Assembly: GCA_018830645.1 (NCBI GenBank)
Contig: JAHJSA010000023.1
Span: forward strand, 71,482 to 135,481
Reading direction: 5' to 3'
From: Actinomycetota bacterium
Lineage (GTDB): Bacteria; Actinomycetota; Thermoleophilia; RBG-16-64-13
DNA: 64,000 nucleotides
The translations under genes and the position numbers were made by a program. How positions within the stretch are numbered: position 1 is the first letter of the stretch; each line of letters starts with the position of its first letter. Below are positions 24,383 through 33,285 of the stretch, piece by piece. The notes under the pieces are model-generated. The model had not been told where the DNA came from. It was given only the letters and a program-made list of their open reading frames with translations, and made no database searches.

Positions 24383-25204
24383 CTACTTCCGGGGGGTCGC
24401 CCCCACCCAACAGGCGGTCTCGCATCGGCGGCAGTAGCGCACGAGCTTCCCCGGCTCGCCGCTGTCGCCGCGCGTGATGCCCTCGTGTTCGCCGACATCC
24501 GCCTGCATCTGGACCTCGCACCGATCCCGATCGTACGCGCCTTCCCGCCCGGGCAGTTCGTCGAGACCGTACTCTTCCTTGGTCCGGACGATCCGAGCCA
24601 TCGCAGACTGCGGACATGCGGCTCGGCAGGGCATGTCGCAGTCGAGGCACGGATCGAAGTCCACTGGCCCGGTCGACTCCAGCTCGATGTCGACAACAAG
24701 ACACCGAAGCCGCACGCGCGGCCCGTAAGCCGGCGTGACGAGGATGTTGTTGCGGCCGATGCACCCCAACCCGGCGAGCACAGCGGCGTCTTTGAGGAAG
24801 ATGCCGCCCTTCTCGATATGGTAGGGCAGGACGCCGGCAGCGATGCCGTGCTCGGCGACCAACCATGCCGCTAGCTCTGCGCCCGCGTCGATGAGCAGGC
24901 GGTTGCCCTCCGTCCCTCCCGAGAGGCCGTCCCGCCACCAATCGAGGTGCGGTTCCTCTTCGGGATGGCGCACGGCGATGATGATGACCGACCGCGCCTT
25001 CTCCGGCCAGTCGATCTGCCCGTGGACCCGCCCCAGCACCATCGTGGAGCCTGCGCCCGAGTACTCCTCGAGGAGACCGAAGATGCGATGCGACGGGGAC
25101 CCACGCACGTCGTCGATGCGCGCCACGCCGGCGAGGTCGGCGCCGCGGTCGAGGGCTGCGCGTACGATCGCCGCGCTCAACGCGGCACTCGCGGCCGCGC
25201 TCAT
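24383..25204 (-). CDS. QueG-like 4Fe-4S double-cluster protein
   Basis: A 273-residue protein related to epoxyqueuosine reductase and similar corrinoid/Fe-S reductases. It carries AAVLAGLGCIGRNNILVTPAYG in pieces (AGLGCIGRNN, VTPAYGPR) and the ferredoxin-like motif CLDCDMPCRAACP, with a further Cys group CRRCETACW near the C-terminus. Two [4Fe-4S] clusters are likely. It lacks the full QueG length and is unlikely to be the housekeeping tRNA enzyme. Its ATG overlaps the CoA-transferase stop (ATGA), so it belongs to the catabolic operon. A role as electron donor to, or reductive activator of, the corrinoid protein is an inference from context. Ends in TAG. Confidence 0.75.
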   Translation of the reverse strand: MSAAASAALSAAIVRAALDRGADLAGVARIDDVRGSPSHRIFGLLEEYSGAGSTMVLGRVHGQIDWPEKARSVIIIAVRHPEEEPHLDWWRDGLSGGTEGNRLLIDAGAELAAWLVAEHGIAAGVLPYHIEKGGIFLKDAAVLAGLGCIGRNNILVTPAYGPRVRLRCLVVDIELESTGPVDFDPCLDCDMPCRAACPQSAMARIVRTKEEYGLDELPGREGAYDRDRCEVQMQADVGEHEGITRGDSGEPGKLVRYCRRCETACWVGATPRK

Positions 25205-26850
25205 TCGAAACCCTCCCTCAGACCCATCGGACCCTTTCGGAATACCCTCGGGTCCATGAGCGCAGGCACTGCTTCCATGATGGGCGGGAACGCCATGTGC
25301 GGCAAGATGTCCCGTTCGATCTCAACGCCCGGCGCCACCTCCAACAGCACGAGACCCACCTCCGTCAACTCGAAGACGCACCGCTCGGTAACGTAGAGCA
25401 CGCGCTGCCCCTTCCGCGCCGCGTAGCGGCCGCTGAACGTGATCTGCTCCACCTCTTCCACGAACTTCCGCACTCGGCCTTCCCGCACGATGTGAACTGC
25501 GCCGTCCTCGAAGGAGAGTTCCAACCCCCCCGTGGTGAAGGTGCCCAGGAACACGACGCTCTTCGCACATTGCGTGATGTCGACGAAACCGCCCGATCCG
25601 GTGATCTTCGGACCGTAGCGGCTCACGTTCACGTTGCCGTCGCGGTCGGTCTCAGCAAGGCCCATGAAGCCGATGTCGAGCCCGCCGCCGTGGTAGAAGT
25701 CGAACTGCGAGGGTTGGTCGATTATCGCCGCGGGGTTCCGGCCGGTGCCGAAGTCCCAGGCGCCCGCGGGCAGTCCGCCCACGATGCCCGATTCAGTGGT
25801 GAGGGTGACGAGGTCGAAGATGCCTTCCTCGGCGGCCACGAGGGCGATGCTCTCCGGCACCCCCATGCCGAGGTTCACCACGTTCCCCCGCCGGAGCTCG
25901 AGCGCGGCCCGCCGGGCCATCACCAACCGCTCGTCCAGTTGGGCGGTCGGGCCCACCGACACCGGGATCCTGATCTCAGCGCTCAACGACGGGTCGTAGT
26001 CGTGACCGAAGGTCTGCACGTGGTTCTCGGGCGCGGCCACGACGATGGCGTCGACGAGGATACCCGGCACCACGATGTGCTTCGGATTCAGAGTGCCTCT
26101 CTCGGCGACCCGCTCCACCTGCACGATCACGATACCGCCCGAGTTCTTGGCCGCCATGGCCTGAGCCCGCACCTCGAGGAACAGCGCCTCGCGCTCCATG
26201 GTCAGGTTGCCGTCGACGTCCGCGGTCGTGCCCCTCACGATGGCAACGTGGATGGGGAAGGTCTTGTAGGCGAGGAACTCCTCACCGTCGAACTCTATGA
26301 CCTCCACCAAGTCCTCGGTGGTGACTTCGTTCAGCTTGCCTCCACCGTTCCTGGGATCGGCGAACGTGCCCAGGCCCACGAACGAGATGGTGCGCGGGCG
26401 GTGGGACGCGATGTCGCGGAACATGTCGCAGATGACGCCCTGCGGCAGGTTGTACGCCTGCACCTTGTCGTCGGCCACGAGCGAACAGATGGTGGGGGCG
26501 GTACCGAAGTGCCCCGCGATCACCTTCTTGAGCAGGCCCTCGTGCCCGAAGCGGTTGAGCCCTCTGGTGCCGAAGTCGCCTTGGCCTGCCGGATAGAAGA
26601 GCGTGAGATCGCGCGGGTGCCCTTCGGAGAGGAAGCGCTCCTCCAGCGCGATGGCCACCTCTTCAGCGAACACGCTGCCGAAGAAGCCGCTCGTGGTGAC
26701 GGTGACGCCGTCGCCGATGAGCCGCACGGCTTCCCACGCCGACATGACCTTCCCGGGTCCGCGCTCGCGCACCTCTCCGGTCCCGGGAGCGGGGACTCCG
26801 GCGGCGGCCCCGGAGCGGGTGTTCCGCTCCGGCCTAGCTGGATAGCCCAT
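25201..26850 (-). CDS. CoA transferase family I (acyl-CoA:carboxylate CoA-transferase, YdiF-like)
   Basis: A 549-residue fused alpha-beta CoA transferase. The alpha part has VTVTTSGFFGSVFAEE and the glycine motif; the beta part has the catalytic Glu in TLTTESGIVGGLPAG and GMGVPE. Such enzymes move CoA between acetate, acetoacetate, propionate or longer acids. ATG at 26850 has GAGGGAGGG upstream, which supports the N-terminal extension of about 35 residues before the usual family start (KVMSAWEAV). It lies 15 bp below fabG and overlaps the QueG-like gene. Fits activation or release of an acyl group from the demethylated carbon skeleton. Confidence 0.9.
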   Translation of the reverse strand: MGYPARPERNTRSGAAAGVPAPGTGEVRERGPGKVMSAWEAVRLIGDGVTVTTSGFFGSVFAEEVAIALEERFLSEGHPRDLTLFYPAGQGDFGTRGLNRFGHEGLLKKVIAGHFGTAPTICSLVADDKVQAYNLPQGVICDMFRDIASHRPRTISFVGLGTFADPRNGGGKLNEVTTEDLVEVIEFDGEEFLAYKTFPIHVAIVRGTTADVDGNLTMEREALFLEVRAQAMAAKNSGGIVIVQVERVAERGTLNPKHIVVPGILVDAIVVAAPENHVQTFGHDYDPSLSAEIRIPVSVGPTAQLDERLVMARRAALELRRGNVVNLGMGVPESIALVAAEEGIFDLVTLTTESGIVGGLPAGAWDFGTGRNPAAIIDQPSQFDFYHGGGLDIGFMGLAETDRDGNVNVSRYGPKITGSGGFVDITQCAKSVVFLGTFTTGGLELSFEDGAVHIVREGRVRKFVEEVEQITFSGRYAARKGQRVLYVTERCVFELTEVGLVLLEVAPGVEIERDILPHMAFPPIMEAVPALMDPRVFRKGPMGLREGFE

Positions 26851-26865
26851 GTCCCGATCCCTCCC

Positions 26866-27645
26866 TCACACGTACATCCCCCCATTCACCGAGAGCACCT
26901 GCCCCGTCACGTAGCCGGCTCCGTCCGAGGCCAGGAAGCAGACGGCGTTCGCCACGTCATCGGGGCTCCCTGCTCGACGCAAGGGCACCGACTCGAGCAA
27001 CATCAGCCGTACCTTCTCGGGCACCGCCGCCGTCAAGGCCGTCTCGATGAACCCCGGCGCGACCGCATTGACCGTGATGTTCCAGCGAGCCAACTCCTTC
27101 GCGAGCGTCTTCGTCACGCCGATGACCCCCGCCTTGGCCGCCGCGTAGTTCACCTGGCCGACATTCCCCATCTGCCCGGTGGCCGAGGAGAGGCTCACGA
27201 TGCGCCCCGCGCCGGACTCCCTCAACAGCGCTACCGCGTGCCGGCAGCACAGGAACACGCTCTTCAGATTGACGTCAACCACCTCGTCCCACTCATGCTC
27301 CGTGAGCTTCGTGAGGAGCCCGTCACGAGTGATACCGGCGTTGTTCACCAAGATGTCGAGACGTCCGAACTCCTCGCGCACAGCGGCGAAGAGGGCCTCG
27401 ACATCGGAATCGAGAGCCACATCGGCCTTCAGCGCGAGGGCCCGGCGACCCTGGCTCCGCACGAGGGCGGCGGTCTCCTCGGCGCCCTCGAGCCCCAGAT
27501 CGACCGCCACCACATCGACTCCCTCGGCGGCCAACATCACAGCCACGGCCCGGCCTATGCCGCGGCCTGCGCCGGTCACCACGGCGACCCGTGCCCCGGC
27601 TTCACTCGGCGCCGCGCTGTCGCCTATTCGATCGAGCCCGGCCAT
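26866..27645 (-). CDS. Short-chain dehydrogenase (3-oxoacyl-ACP/acyl-CoA reductase, FabG-like)
   Basis: A 259-residue SDR with cofactor motif TGAGRGIG, NNAG, the catalytic Ser in SLSSATG, Tyr-x-x-x-Lys in YAAAKAG, and the FabG C-terminus GYVTGQVLSVNGG. ATG at 27645 shares its A with the thiolase TGA (TGATG), so the two are coupled. Next to a thiolase and a CoA transferase it more likely acts on 3-hydroxyacyl/3-oxoacyl-CoA than in fatty acid synthesis. Confidence 0.92.
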   Translation of the reverse strand: MAGLDRIGDSAAPSEAGARVAVVTGAGRGIGRAVAVMLAAEGVDVVAVDLGLEGAEETAALVRSQGRRALALKADVALDSDVEALFAAVREEFGRLDILVNNAGITRDGLLTKLTEHEWDEVVDVNLKSVFLCCRHAVALLRESGAGRIVSLSSATGQMGNVGQVNYAAAKAGVIGVTKTLAKELARWNITVNAVAPGFIETALTAAVPEKVRLMLLESVPLRRAGSPDDVANAVCFLASDGAGYVTGQVLSVNGGMYV

Positions 27646-28895
27646 CACAGAGCCTCCAGTGCCAGCGCAAGCGACACGCCGCCGCCGCCACAAAGCGTGG
27701 CCAACCCCAACGAGACATCGCGCCGACGCATCTCGTGAAGCAAGGTGACGAGGACACGGGCGCCCGTCGCCCCGACAGGGTGTCCCAGTCCGATGCCCGA
27801 ACCGTTCACGTTCGTGATCTCGCGGTCGAGTCCCAACTCTCGTTCGACGGCGATGTACTGGGCCGCGAACGCCTCGTTCACCTCGATCAATCCGAAGTCG
27901 CCAAGACTCAATCCACTCCGGGTCAGCAGATCGTGCACGGCCGGCACGGGCGACAGACCCATCACCGAGGGGTGACACGCTCCGCGCCCGGTCGCGCGCA
28001 GCCGCGCGAGCGGGGTCAAGCCGAGGTCGGCGGCCTTGTCGGCGCCCATGATCAGCAGTGCGGCGGCCCCGTCGTTGATGCCGCTCGAGTTCCCGGCGGT
28101 CACCGTGCCCGTCTTCGGCACGAACGCCGGAGCAAGCGAGGCCAACTTCTCGAGGGTGATGCCCGGGCGGAAGTGCTCGTCCTGGGCGAACGCGATCGGA
28201 TCCTTCCCCCGCCTGGTGACCGTCACCGGCACGATCTCCTCAGTGAAGGACCCGTCGTTCGTGGCCCGCTCCACCGACCGATGGCTGCGGAGGGCCAGTT
28301 CGTCCATCTCCTCGCGGGTGATGCCGTGATGCTGCGCCACGAACTCGGCCGTCAGCCCCATGATGTACGGCCGGCCCACGAGGTCCTTGAGCGGAGACAC
28401 GGTGGCGTCCACCGGGCCGTCTTCAGGGTGGGGGAAGTAGTACGACCCGCAGTGGAGTCCGTGGATGAGGTCGTCCACCAGCGGCTGATCCTGCATCCGC
28501 GCTCCCCAGCGAGCGCTCGGGAGCGTGTACGGCACGTTCGACATTGCCTCGACGCCGCCGGCGAGGATCACGTCGGCCATACCCGCCTGGATCATGGCCA
28601 TGCCCGAGACCACGGCCTCCATGCCCGAGAGACACACCCGGTTGATGGTGACCGCGGGCGTCGCCTCGGGCAGGCCTGCCACCAGCGCAGCGACCCGGCC
28701 CACGTTACACGCGTCGATCGGCTCGAACACGCACCCGAAGCGGATGTCGTCGACCTCGCGGGGGTCGATGCCCGCCCGAGCCACAGCGGCACTCATGACC
28801 GTGCCGGCCAGAGTCACCGCGTCAGAGTCCTTGAGCGTCCCGCCGAAGGCGCCTATTGCCGTTCTGCAGGCCGATACCACCACTACATCTCTCAC
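27645..28895 (-). CDS. Thiolase (acetyl-CoA C-acyltransferase family)
   Basis: A 416-residue thiolase: nucleophile Cys near residue 90 in NRVCLSGMEAV, then NEAFAAQ, GHPVGATGARV and the second Cys in LCGGGG. GTG at 28893-28895 has AGGAG nine bases upstream and gives the standard start VRDVVVVSACRT. It would cleave a 3-oxoacyl-CoA or condense acetyl-CoA. First gene of a tight operon: thiolase, FabG, CoA transferase, QueG-like protein. The XRE-cupin regulator gene lies 46 bp upstream on the same strand. Confidence 0.92.
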   Translation of the reverse strand: MRDVVVVSACRTAIGAFGGTLKDSDAVTLAGTVMSAAVARAGIDPREVDDIRFGCVFEPIDACNVGRVAALVAGLPEATPAVTINRVCLSGMEAVVSGMAMIQAGMADVILAGGVEAMSNVPYTLPSARWGARMQDQPLVDDLIHGLHCGSYYFPHPEDGPVDATVSPLKDLVGRPYIMGLTAEFVAQHHGITREEMDELALRSHRSVERATNDGSFTEEIVPVTVTRRGKDPIAFAQDEHFRPGITLEKLASLAPAFVPKTGTVTAGNSSGINDGAAALLIMGADKAADLGLTPLARLRATGRGACHPSVMGLSPVPAVHDLLTRSGLSLGDFGLIEVNEAFAAQYIAVERELGLDREITNVNGSGIGLGHPVGATGARVLVTLLHEMRRRDVSLGLATLCGGGGVSLALALEAL

Positions 28896-28941
28896 TGGGA
28901 CCCTCTCCTCATACGCCACACGACGAGCCGACACGATCTGC

Positions 28942-29499
28942 TCATGAAGAGAACACCACGATGAGGCACTCAGCATCTTCTTCGCCGATGGGCAGCGACC
29001 GATGAGCTATCCCGGAATCGAAGTAGACGCTGTCGCCTTCCTTCATGATGAACTCCTGGTCTCCGTGGTAGAAGCAGAGCGCGCCCTTCTGCACCACCAG
29101 CAGCTCCTCGCCCGGATGGTGGAAGTCCGGCGTCTTCTTGGTGCCGGCGGGGATCCTCAACACATACGCGTCCATGTGCCTGCCCGGGAATCGGTCCACC
29201 AGCGTCTCGTAGGAGTAGCCGAACGGAGTCCCGTTCATCGCCATCGGTGTGCGTTCGTCTTTCCGCACGAGTGTGCACACGGCGGGATCGTCGGTCTCGC
29301 CGAACAGAATGCTCATGTTCACGTTCAGCGCCTTGCCTATGTTCACAAGGGTTGCGACGGGGGGAGCTTTGGGCGAGTTCTCGACCTTCGACAGGTAGCC
29401 CTTGGTCATGCCGCACATGGCGGCCAGTCGGGTGAGAGACAGTCCCCGCTCGCCGCGCAGTCTCCTGATGTTGGCGCCGATCTCCGATTCGTCAAGCAC
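28942..29499 (-). CDS. XRE-family regulator with cupin sensor domain
   Basis: A 185-residue protein: an N-terminal helix-turn-helix (IGANIRRLRGERGLSLTRLA, MTKGYLSKVENS) and a C-terminal cupin (FHHPGEELLVVQKG, GDSVYFDSGIAHRS). This architecture is typical of small-molecule-responsive repressors/activators such as PuuR, linked to amine and amino acid catabolism. GTG at 29499 follows GAAGGGCGG and opens the HTH directly; a longer frame upstream is unlikely. It probably regulates the thiolase operon that follows it. Confidence 0.9.
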   Translation of the reverse strand: MLDESEIGANIRRLRGERGLSLTRLAAMCGMTKGYLSKVENSPKAPPVATLVNIGKALNVNMSILFGETDDPAVCTLVRKDERTPMAMNGTPFGYSYETLVDRFPGRHMDAYVLRIPAGTKKTPDFHHPGEELLVVQKGALCFYHGDQEFIMKEGDSVYFDSGIAHRSLPIGEEDAECLIVVFSS

Positions 29500-29715
29500 G
29501 GAACCGCCCTTCTCTGTCGACAGCACTGGACGGGGGTCAGGTAAGTCGAGAATCCGCAAACGCGTTGGAGTCCCCCGCGAACGACATGAATCAACGCCGT
29601 TTCCCAAGTGGAAACATCATAGCAGCGGCGTCAACGGTGTCAAACCCGCTCTGCCGACGACCGACCATCGACCATCGACCATCGACCATCCACCGCCGAC
29701 CGTCGATCGCCGGTC

Positions 29716-30162
29716 TCAGGCAGCGACGATCACTGTGCCGTCTGAGCGCACTTCCACTCGGTCACCCGACCGGACGGTCTCGAGAAACTCGACGCCGAGC
29801 CGGTCGATGGTCACTATGCGACTCCCCGACCAGATGTCGGCGACCACGAGCCCCCCGGCGGCCGGCGGGTCGATCTGCTCCGAGAACAGCACGGCGGCCG
29901 GGGCGTTGCCCAGCGTCACCAAGCGTAACCACACGGCTCCGCTCGACGTGGAGCCCGTAGTCTTGGGTACGCACAGGATCCTCCCGGCGAGGTCTACTCC
30001 ATAGAGATCGGCGTTTCCGCTGTCCGCGCAGACGGCGGAACCCGAAGGCACGTGGATGCTGGTAAAGAAACTCGCGTACGTGTTGAAGCCTCGGCGACTC
30101 ACCGCGGCCTCCCCCTCGATGTCCCCCGCCAGGACCGGCCGGCCTTGCCACGTGCGCGCCAC
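29716..30162 (-). CDS. Aconitase X swivel domain / small subunit (DUF126)
   Basis: A 148-residue protein matching the AcnX small domain: DLAGRILCVPKTTGSTSSGAV in pieces (LAGRILCVP, GSTSSGAV), GNAPAAVLF and the preceding VPSGSAVCADSGNADLYG. With the large subunit it forms a dehydratase of the aconitase X type; known activities include cis-3-hydroxyproline dehydratase and phosphomevalonate dehydratase. The GTG start directly abuts the TAG of the large subunit in the same frame, with GAGGGG eight bases upstream. Ends in TGA. Confidence 0.85.
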   Translation of the reverse strand: MARTWQGRPVLAGDIEGEAAVSRRGFNTYASFFTSIHVPSGSAVCADSGNADLYGVDLAGRILCVPKTTGSTSSGAVWLRLVTLGNAPAAVLFSEQIDPPAAGGLVVADIWSGSRIVTIDRLGVEFLETVRSGDRVEVRSDGTVIVAA

Positions 30163-31461
30163 CTAGACGTTCCCCTCGACCACGATCCGCACGATCTCCT
30201 CGTCCCGGAAATACCGGGCGTGTGTGTACGTTCGCAGCTTGCTCGAGTTCGTGATGATCGCCTCGCCCGCGGAGAGGTCGTCGTCGAAGACCTGCATGGC
30301 ACACCCAGGGCTGACCCTCACCCCCGCTTCGCGCAGCCGTCCGGCCAGTGCCGTGCTCTCCTCGAACGCCCGCAGCACCCCCGGGGCCGCCGCCAGCGTG
30401 GTGGGCACTCGCACGCGTCCGATGCCGCGCTCACCGAGTCCGGCGAGGATCGCCTCGGCCCACCAGCGTAGCTGTTCGAGGCTCAGATGCGGGCACCCCA
30501 CGAAACACTTGTGTGGAGCCACCCCGTCCTCACCCCACGGAACAGGGAAACCCACCTCCAGTTCGTGCAGGACTTCGTCGTCGATGCGGTACGTGTCATA
30601 CCCCGCGAGCAAGACGCCCTCGCCGTCGTCGATGGCCTCCGGCGTGATGCCTTCCACGTGGAACAGCCCCACCGCGCCCGCGGTGGCGGCGGCCGCTCCC
30701 ATCTCGTGCAGGTAGTCGAGCGTGGACCGTGCCCCGGTGGGCTCCAGCCGGCGATCGAGGCCGGTGATGAAGGGCACGTCGGCGATGACGTGCCGGCCTA
30801 TCGCCGCCCCGAGCAGCTGGGGCGAGGGCAGAGACTCCGTCGCCACCTCGATACGCCGGGTAGCCTTGCGACCTTCGTCCGTGAGCAGGCCCGAGAGCGG
30901 CACCCGCCCGACGATGTTGCACAGCAGGTCCATGATCGCCCCGTTCCGGTTGGAGCGGGCGCCGACGACTGAGTTTGCGAACGCCACACACGCCGACTCG
31001 GACCACGCGAGGATGTCACCGCGACGCGGGACGTTGCCCACCTGTGGAAGGTACGGCGTGCACGTGCAGGCGTCCGGAGCCTGCAGGCCAAGGCTCGACA
31101 TGTGCTCCATGTAGAGTGCTTGATCCCGGTACATCTTCCCGAGCTTCTCAACCTGTTCGGGCTCGAGGAACCAGTTCTCAAAGTCAAGGGGCGGCAAGGG
31201 GTCGAGCGTGAACGGCCGGCAGGTCTTCAGGCCGGCCGCGACGAGTTCCTCGAGCATCGCCATGGAGGGCGCGATGCCGGGTAGCGCGTAGGTGATCACA
31301 AAGTGCCCGTCGCCCGTGATCTCGACGAGCCTCTCCGCGCGCAGCGCTTCCGCGTACGACACCACCGTCCGCATGACACGGGCCGGGACAGGCCCGCGCC
31401 CACCTTCGAGTACGTCGCGCTCGAAAGGAGTGAGTTCCACGGTGGGGGCCGAGGGTTCCAT
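30163..31461 (-). CDS. Aconitase X catalytic domain / large subunit (DUF521)
   Basis: A 432-residue protein with AcnX features: ANSVVGARSNRNGAIMDL in part (VVGARSNRNG), the substrate/cluster region CTCTPYLPQVGNVPRRGD, FVGCPHLSLEQL, and the C-terminal SPGCAMQVFDDD with ITNSSKLRTYTHARY. Several Cys suitable for an Fe-S cluster are present. Start chosen at ATG 31461 (MEPSAPTVELTPFERDVLEG), the usual N-terminus; ATG at 31530 would add a hydrophobic stretch and has no good ribosome site. Ends in TAG immediately before the small subunit. Substrate unknown; a hydroxyproline-betaine or mevalonate link cannot be told from sequence. Confidence 0.85.
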   Translation of the reverse strand: MEPSAPTVELTPFERDVLEGGRGPVPARVMRTVVSYAEALRAERLVEITGDGHFVITYALPGIAPSMAMLEELVAAGLKTCRPFTLDPLPPLDFENWFLEPEQVEKLGKMYRDQALYMEHMSSLGLQAPDACTCTPYLPQVGNVPRRGDILAWSESACVAFANSVVGARSNRNGAIMDLLCNIVGRVPLSGLLTDEGRKATRRIEVATESLPSPQLLGAAIGRHVIADVPFITGLDRRLEPTGARSTLDYLHEMGAAAATAGAVGLFHVEGITPEAIDDGEGVLLAGYDTYRIDDEVLHELEVGFPVPWGEDGVAPHKCFVGCPHLSLEQLRWWAEAILAGLGERGIGRVRVPTTLAAAPGVLRAFEESTALAGRLREAGVRVSPGCAMQVFDDDLSAGEAIITNSSKLRTYTHARYFRDEEIVRIVVEGNV

Positions 31462-31651
31462 GGCCACCGGATCAGGCTCCAACACGATGATGCCGTACAC
31501 CATCGTGTAGCCAACGACGATCAAGAACATACAGGGAGCCGAGCACGAGACCCCTCATCGGCTGCTGAGCCATCTGTTGCACCGGCCTTCCGCGGCACCA
31601 CGGCATCGAGTCACGAACCTCCGCGCGCTCGCGCGGAGGCTGAACATGCTA

Positions 31652-32851
31652 TCAGCGAACACTAGCAGTCGGCTGCACCGGGGCTGTGACCAGCTCGCCG
31701 TCTTTCACGACGACGATGGTCAGCGACCTGAGGGCGTCGCCGTTCTCGTCGAAGGTGATGGCACCGGTGATGCCTTGATAGGTGCCCATCGATCCAAGCG
31801 CGGCATTGATCGCGGCGCGGTCGTTCGAGCCCGCGGCCTCCGCCGCCGCTGCTGCCAACATGACCACGTCGTAGGAGCTGGCGGCGAACCAGTCCGGGTT
31901 CGCTCCGTCGTGCTTGGCCCGATAGGCTTCAACGAACCCCTGCACGGCGGGGTCGTTGTTCGTATTGTCGAAGAAGGTGGACGCCAGCACGCCCTCGACC
32001 GCGGCACCGCCCAAGGCGGCAAGCTCGTCGGAGGCGTAGCCGTCGGAGCCGAGCCACGTGACCTGGATGCCCAGTTCGGCGGCCTGCTGAACGATCTTGG
32101 AGCCATCAGAGTAGTAGCCTGAGAGGAAGATCAGTTCCGGGCCGGCCTGCTTGATCTTGGTGACCTGCGCCTTGAAATCGGCGTCGCCCGCCGTGTACTG
32201 CTCACGGGCTACGACCTCGCCGCCGCCAGCCTTGAAGGCCGCCTCGTAAGCGTCCGCCACGCTGCGACCATAGACGCCGTCGTCATACACGATGGCGACC
32301 TTCTTGAAGCCTAGGTCGTCCATGGTGTAGTTCGCAAGCCCCTCACCCTGCACGGAATCGGTCATGCTGATGCGCCAGATCGAGTCACCGAGCGTGCTGA
32401 TGTCCGGGTTGGTAGCCGAGGGCGAGATCATGGGAAGACCGGTCTCTTCGTACTTCGGGCCGGCGGCCAAGGTAGCGCCGCTGAACATATGGCCGTTCAC
32501 GAAGAGCACGTCGGCGTCGTCGATGAGCTTCTGGGCCACGAGCGCGGCTTCCTTCGAGTCGCCAAGGTCGTCGCCGCTCACGTAGGAGGCTTCCCCGCCG
32601 TTCACCCCGCCCCTGGCGTTCAGCTCTTCTACGGCGATGTCGGCACCGGCCGCGTGCGAGGCGCCGTAGTTGGCGTACTGACCGCTCATCGGACCGGCGA
32701 GGGCGAACTTGAACGGCACAGCTGCGCCGATCGTCGTCTCGGTCGTGCTGGCGGTGGTCGTGGTCGTCTCACCTCCGCAACCGACCGGTCCGACCGCGAA
32801 CACCGCGAGCGTAACTGCGAACAGTGCTGCTAGAACCCTGAAACCTCTCAT
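31652..32851 (-). CDS. Branched-chain amino acid-type ABC substrate-binding lipoprotein (LivK-like)
   Basis: A 399-residue periplasmic-binding-protein type 1 member. Signal peptide with Cys25 (GPVGCGG), a Thr-rich linker, then FALAGPMSGQYANYG, SPSATNPDIS and VAIVYDDGVYGRS, all characteristic of LivK proteins. ATG at 32851 has GGAGGGAG upstream. No permease or ATPase gene is adjacent, so it is an orphan binding protein that must use a transporter encoded elsewhere or act as a sensor. Ligands of this class include amino acids, amides and aromatic acids. Confidence 0.9.
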   Translation of the reverse strand: MRGFRVLAALFAVTLAVFAVGPVGCGGETTTTTASTTETTIGAAVPFKFALAGPMSGQYANYGASHAAGADIAVEELNARGGVNGGEASYVSGDDLGDSKEAALVAQKLIDDADVLFVNGHMFSGATLAAGPKYEETGLPMISPSATNPDISTLGDSIWRISMTDSVQGEGLANYTMDDLGFKKVAIVYDDGVYGRSVADAYEAAFKAGGGEVVAREQYTAGDADFKAQVTKIKQAGPELIFLSGYYSDGSKIVQQAAELGIQVTWLGSDGYASDELAALGGAAVEGVLASTFFDNTNNDPAVQGFVEAYRAKHDGANPDWFAASSYDVVMLAAAAAEAAGSNDRAAINAALGSMGTYQGITGAITFDENGDALRSLTIVVVKDGELVTAPVQPTASVR

Positions 32852-32945
32852 CCGTCTCCCTCCATCGAGATGCGCCATCCCGCCTCCGGGCACGCGCCCG
32901 CACACGACGGTGAGGCCTCGCCCTTACATCGGATCTCGGTCCGGC

Positions 32946-32964
32946 TCACACACTCACAGTGTGA
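32946..32964. promoter_or_regulatory. Inverted repeat TCACAC-N7-GTGTGA upstream of the LivK-like gene
   Basis: A perfect 6-bp inverted repeat with a 7-bp spacer, 95 bp upstream of the start codon. Candidate operator; no promoter elements could be assigned with confidence. Confidence 0.3.
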
Positions 32965-33044
32965 CGAGGCGTCTCTTCCCACGCAAGTGCTCCGTGCAGC
33001 CGATGGTCAGCGCCTCAAGACCGCGCTCACACCGGCCGGGCGGG

Positions 33045-33073
33045 CTGACGTGCGCGGTCGGCTCCACTATAAT
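33045..33073 (+). promoter_or_regulatory. Sigma-70-type promoter of the tRNA-Leu gene
   Basis: CTGACG at 33045-33050 (four of six matches to TTGACA), a 17-bp spacer and a perfect TATAAT at 33068-33073. Transcription would begin near 33080, about 40 bp before the tRNA. An AT-rich consensus hexamer is conspicuous in this GC-rich sequence. Confidence 0.7.
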
Positions 33074-33121
33074 GGGTGACCGGCCCGGCGTCTCTGAACG
33101 ACGAGAGCGTAGGGTCGAACG

Positions 33122-33207
33122 GCCGAAGTGGCGGAACTGGCAGACGCGCTGGACTCAAACTCCAGTGAGGCTCACACCTCGTGCGGGTTCGATCCCCGCC
33201 TTCGGCA
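33122..33207 (+). tRNA. tRNA-Leu (anticodon CAA)
   Basis: An 86-nt class II tRNA: acceptor stem GCCGAAG/CTTCGGC with discriminator A, anticodon stem CTGGA/TCCAG around loop CTCAAAC (anticodon CAA, reads UUG), a long variable arm GAGG/CCTC, and T arm GCGGG-TTCGATC-CCCGC. CCA is not encoded. It is not the pyrrolysine tRNA, which would have CUA. Confidence 0.97.
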
Positions 33208-33251
33208 CTCGCCTGATGCACGGGATCATCTGCCGCGAGAGTTCGGGACCA

Positions 33252-33266
33252 GGGCGTAGGACGCCC
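33252..33266 (+). terminator. Hairpin downstream of tRNA-Leu
   Basis: GGGCGT-agg-ACGCCC, a perfect 6-bp stem with a 3-nt loop, 45 bp after the tRNA. No T-run follows, so it is at best a weak intrinsic terminator or processing signal. Confidence 0.35.
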
Positions 33267-33285
33267 CGTGTCGCTCAAGGGAGGA

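Noticed and set aside
29655-29700. Short accatcg-type repeats upstream of the XRE-cupin gene as a regulatory array
   Set aside because: They lie between the gene and the aconitase X small subunit as an imperfect 7-bp run and show no palindrome; low-complexity sequence is the simpler reading.
33122-33207. Possible pyrrolysine tRNA (pylT)
   Set aside because: The anticodon is CAA and the molecule has a long variable arm, so it is tRNA-Leu.
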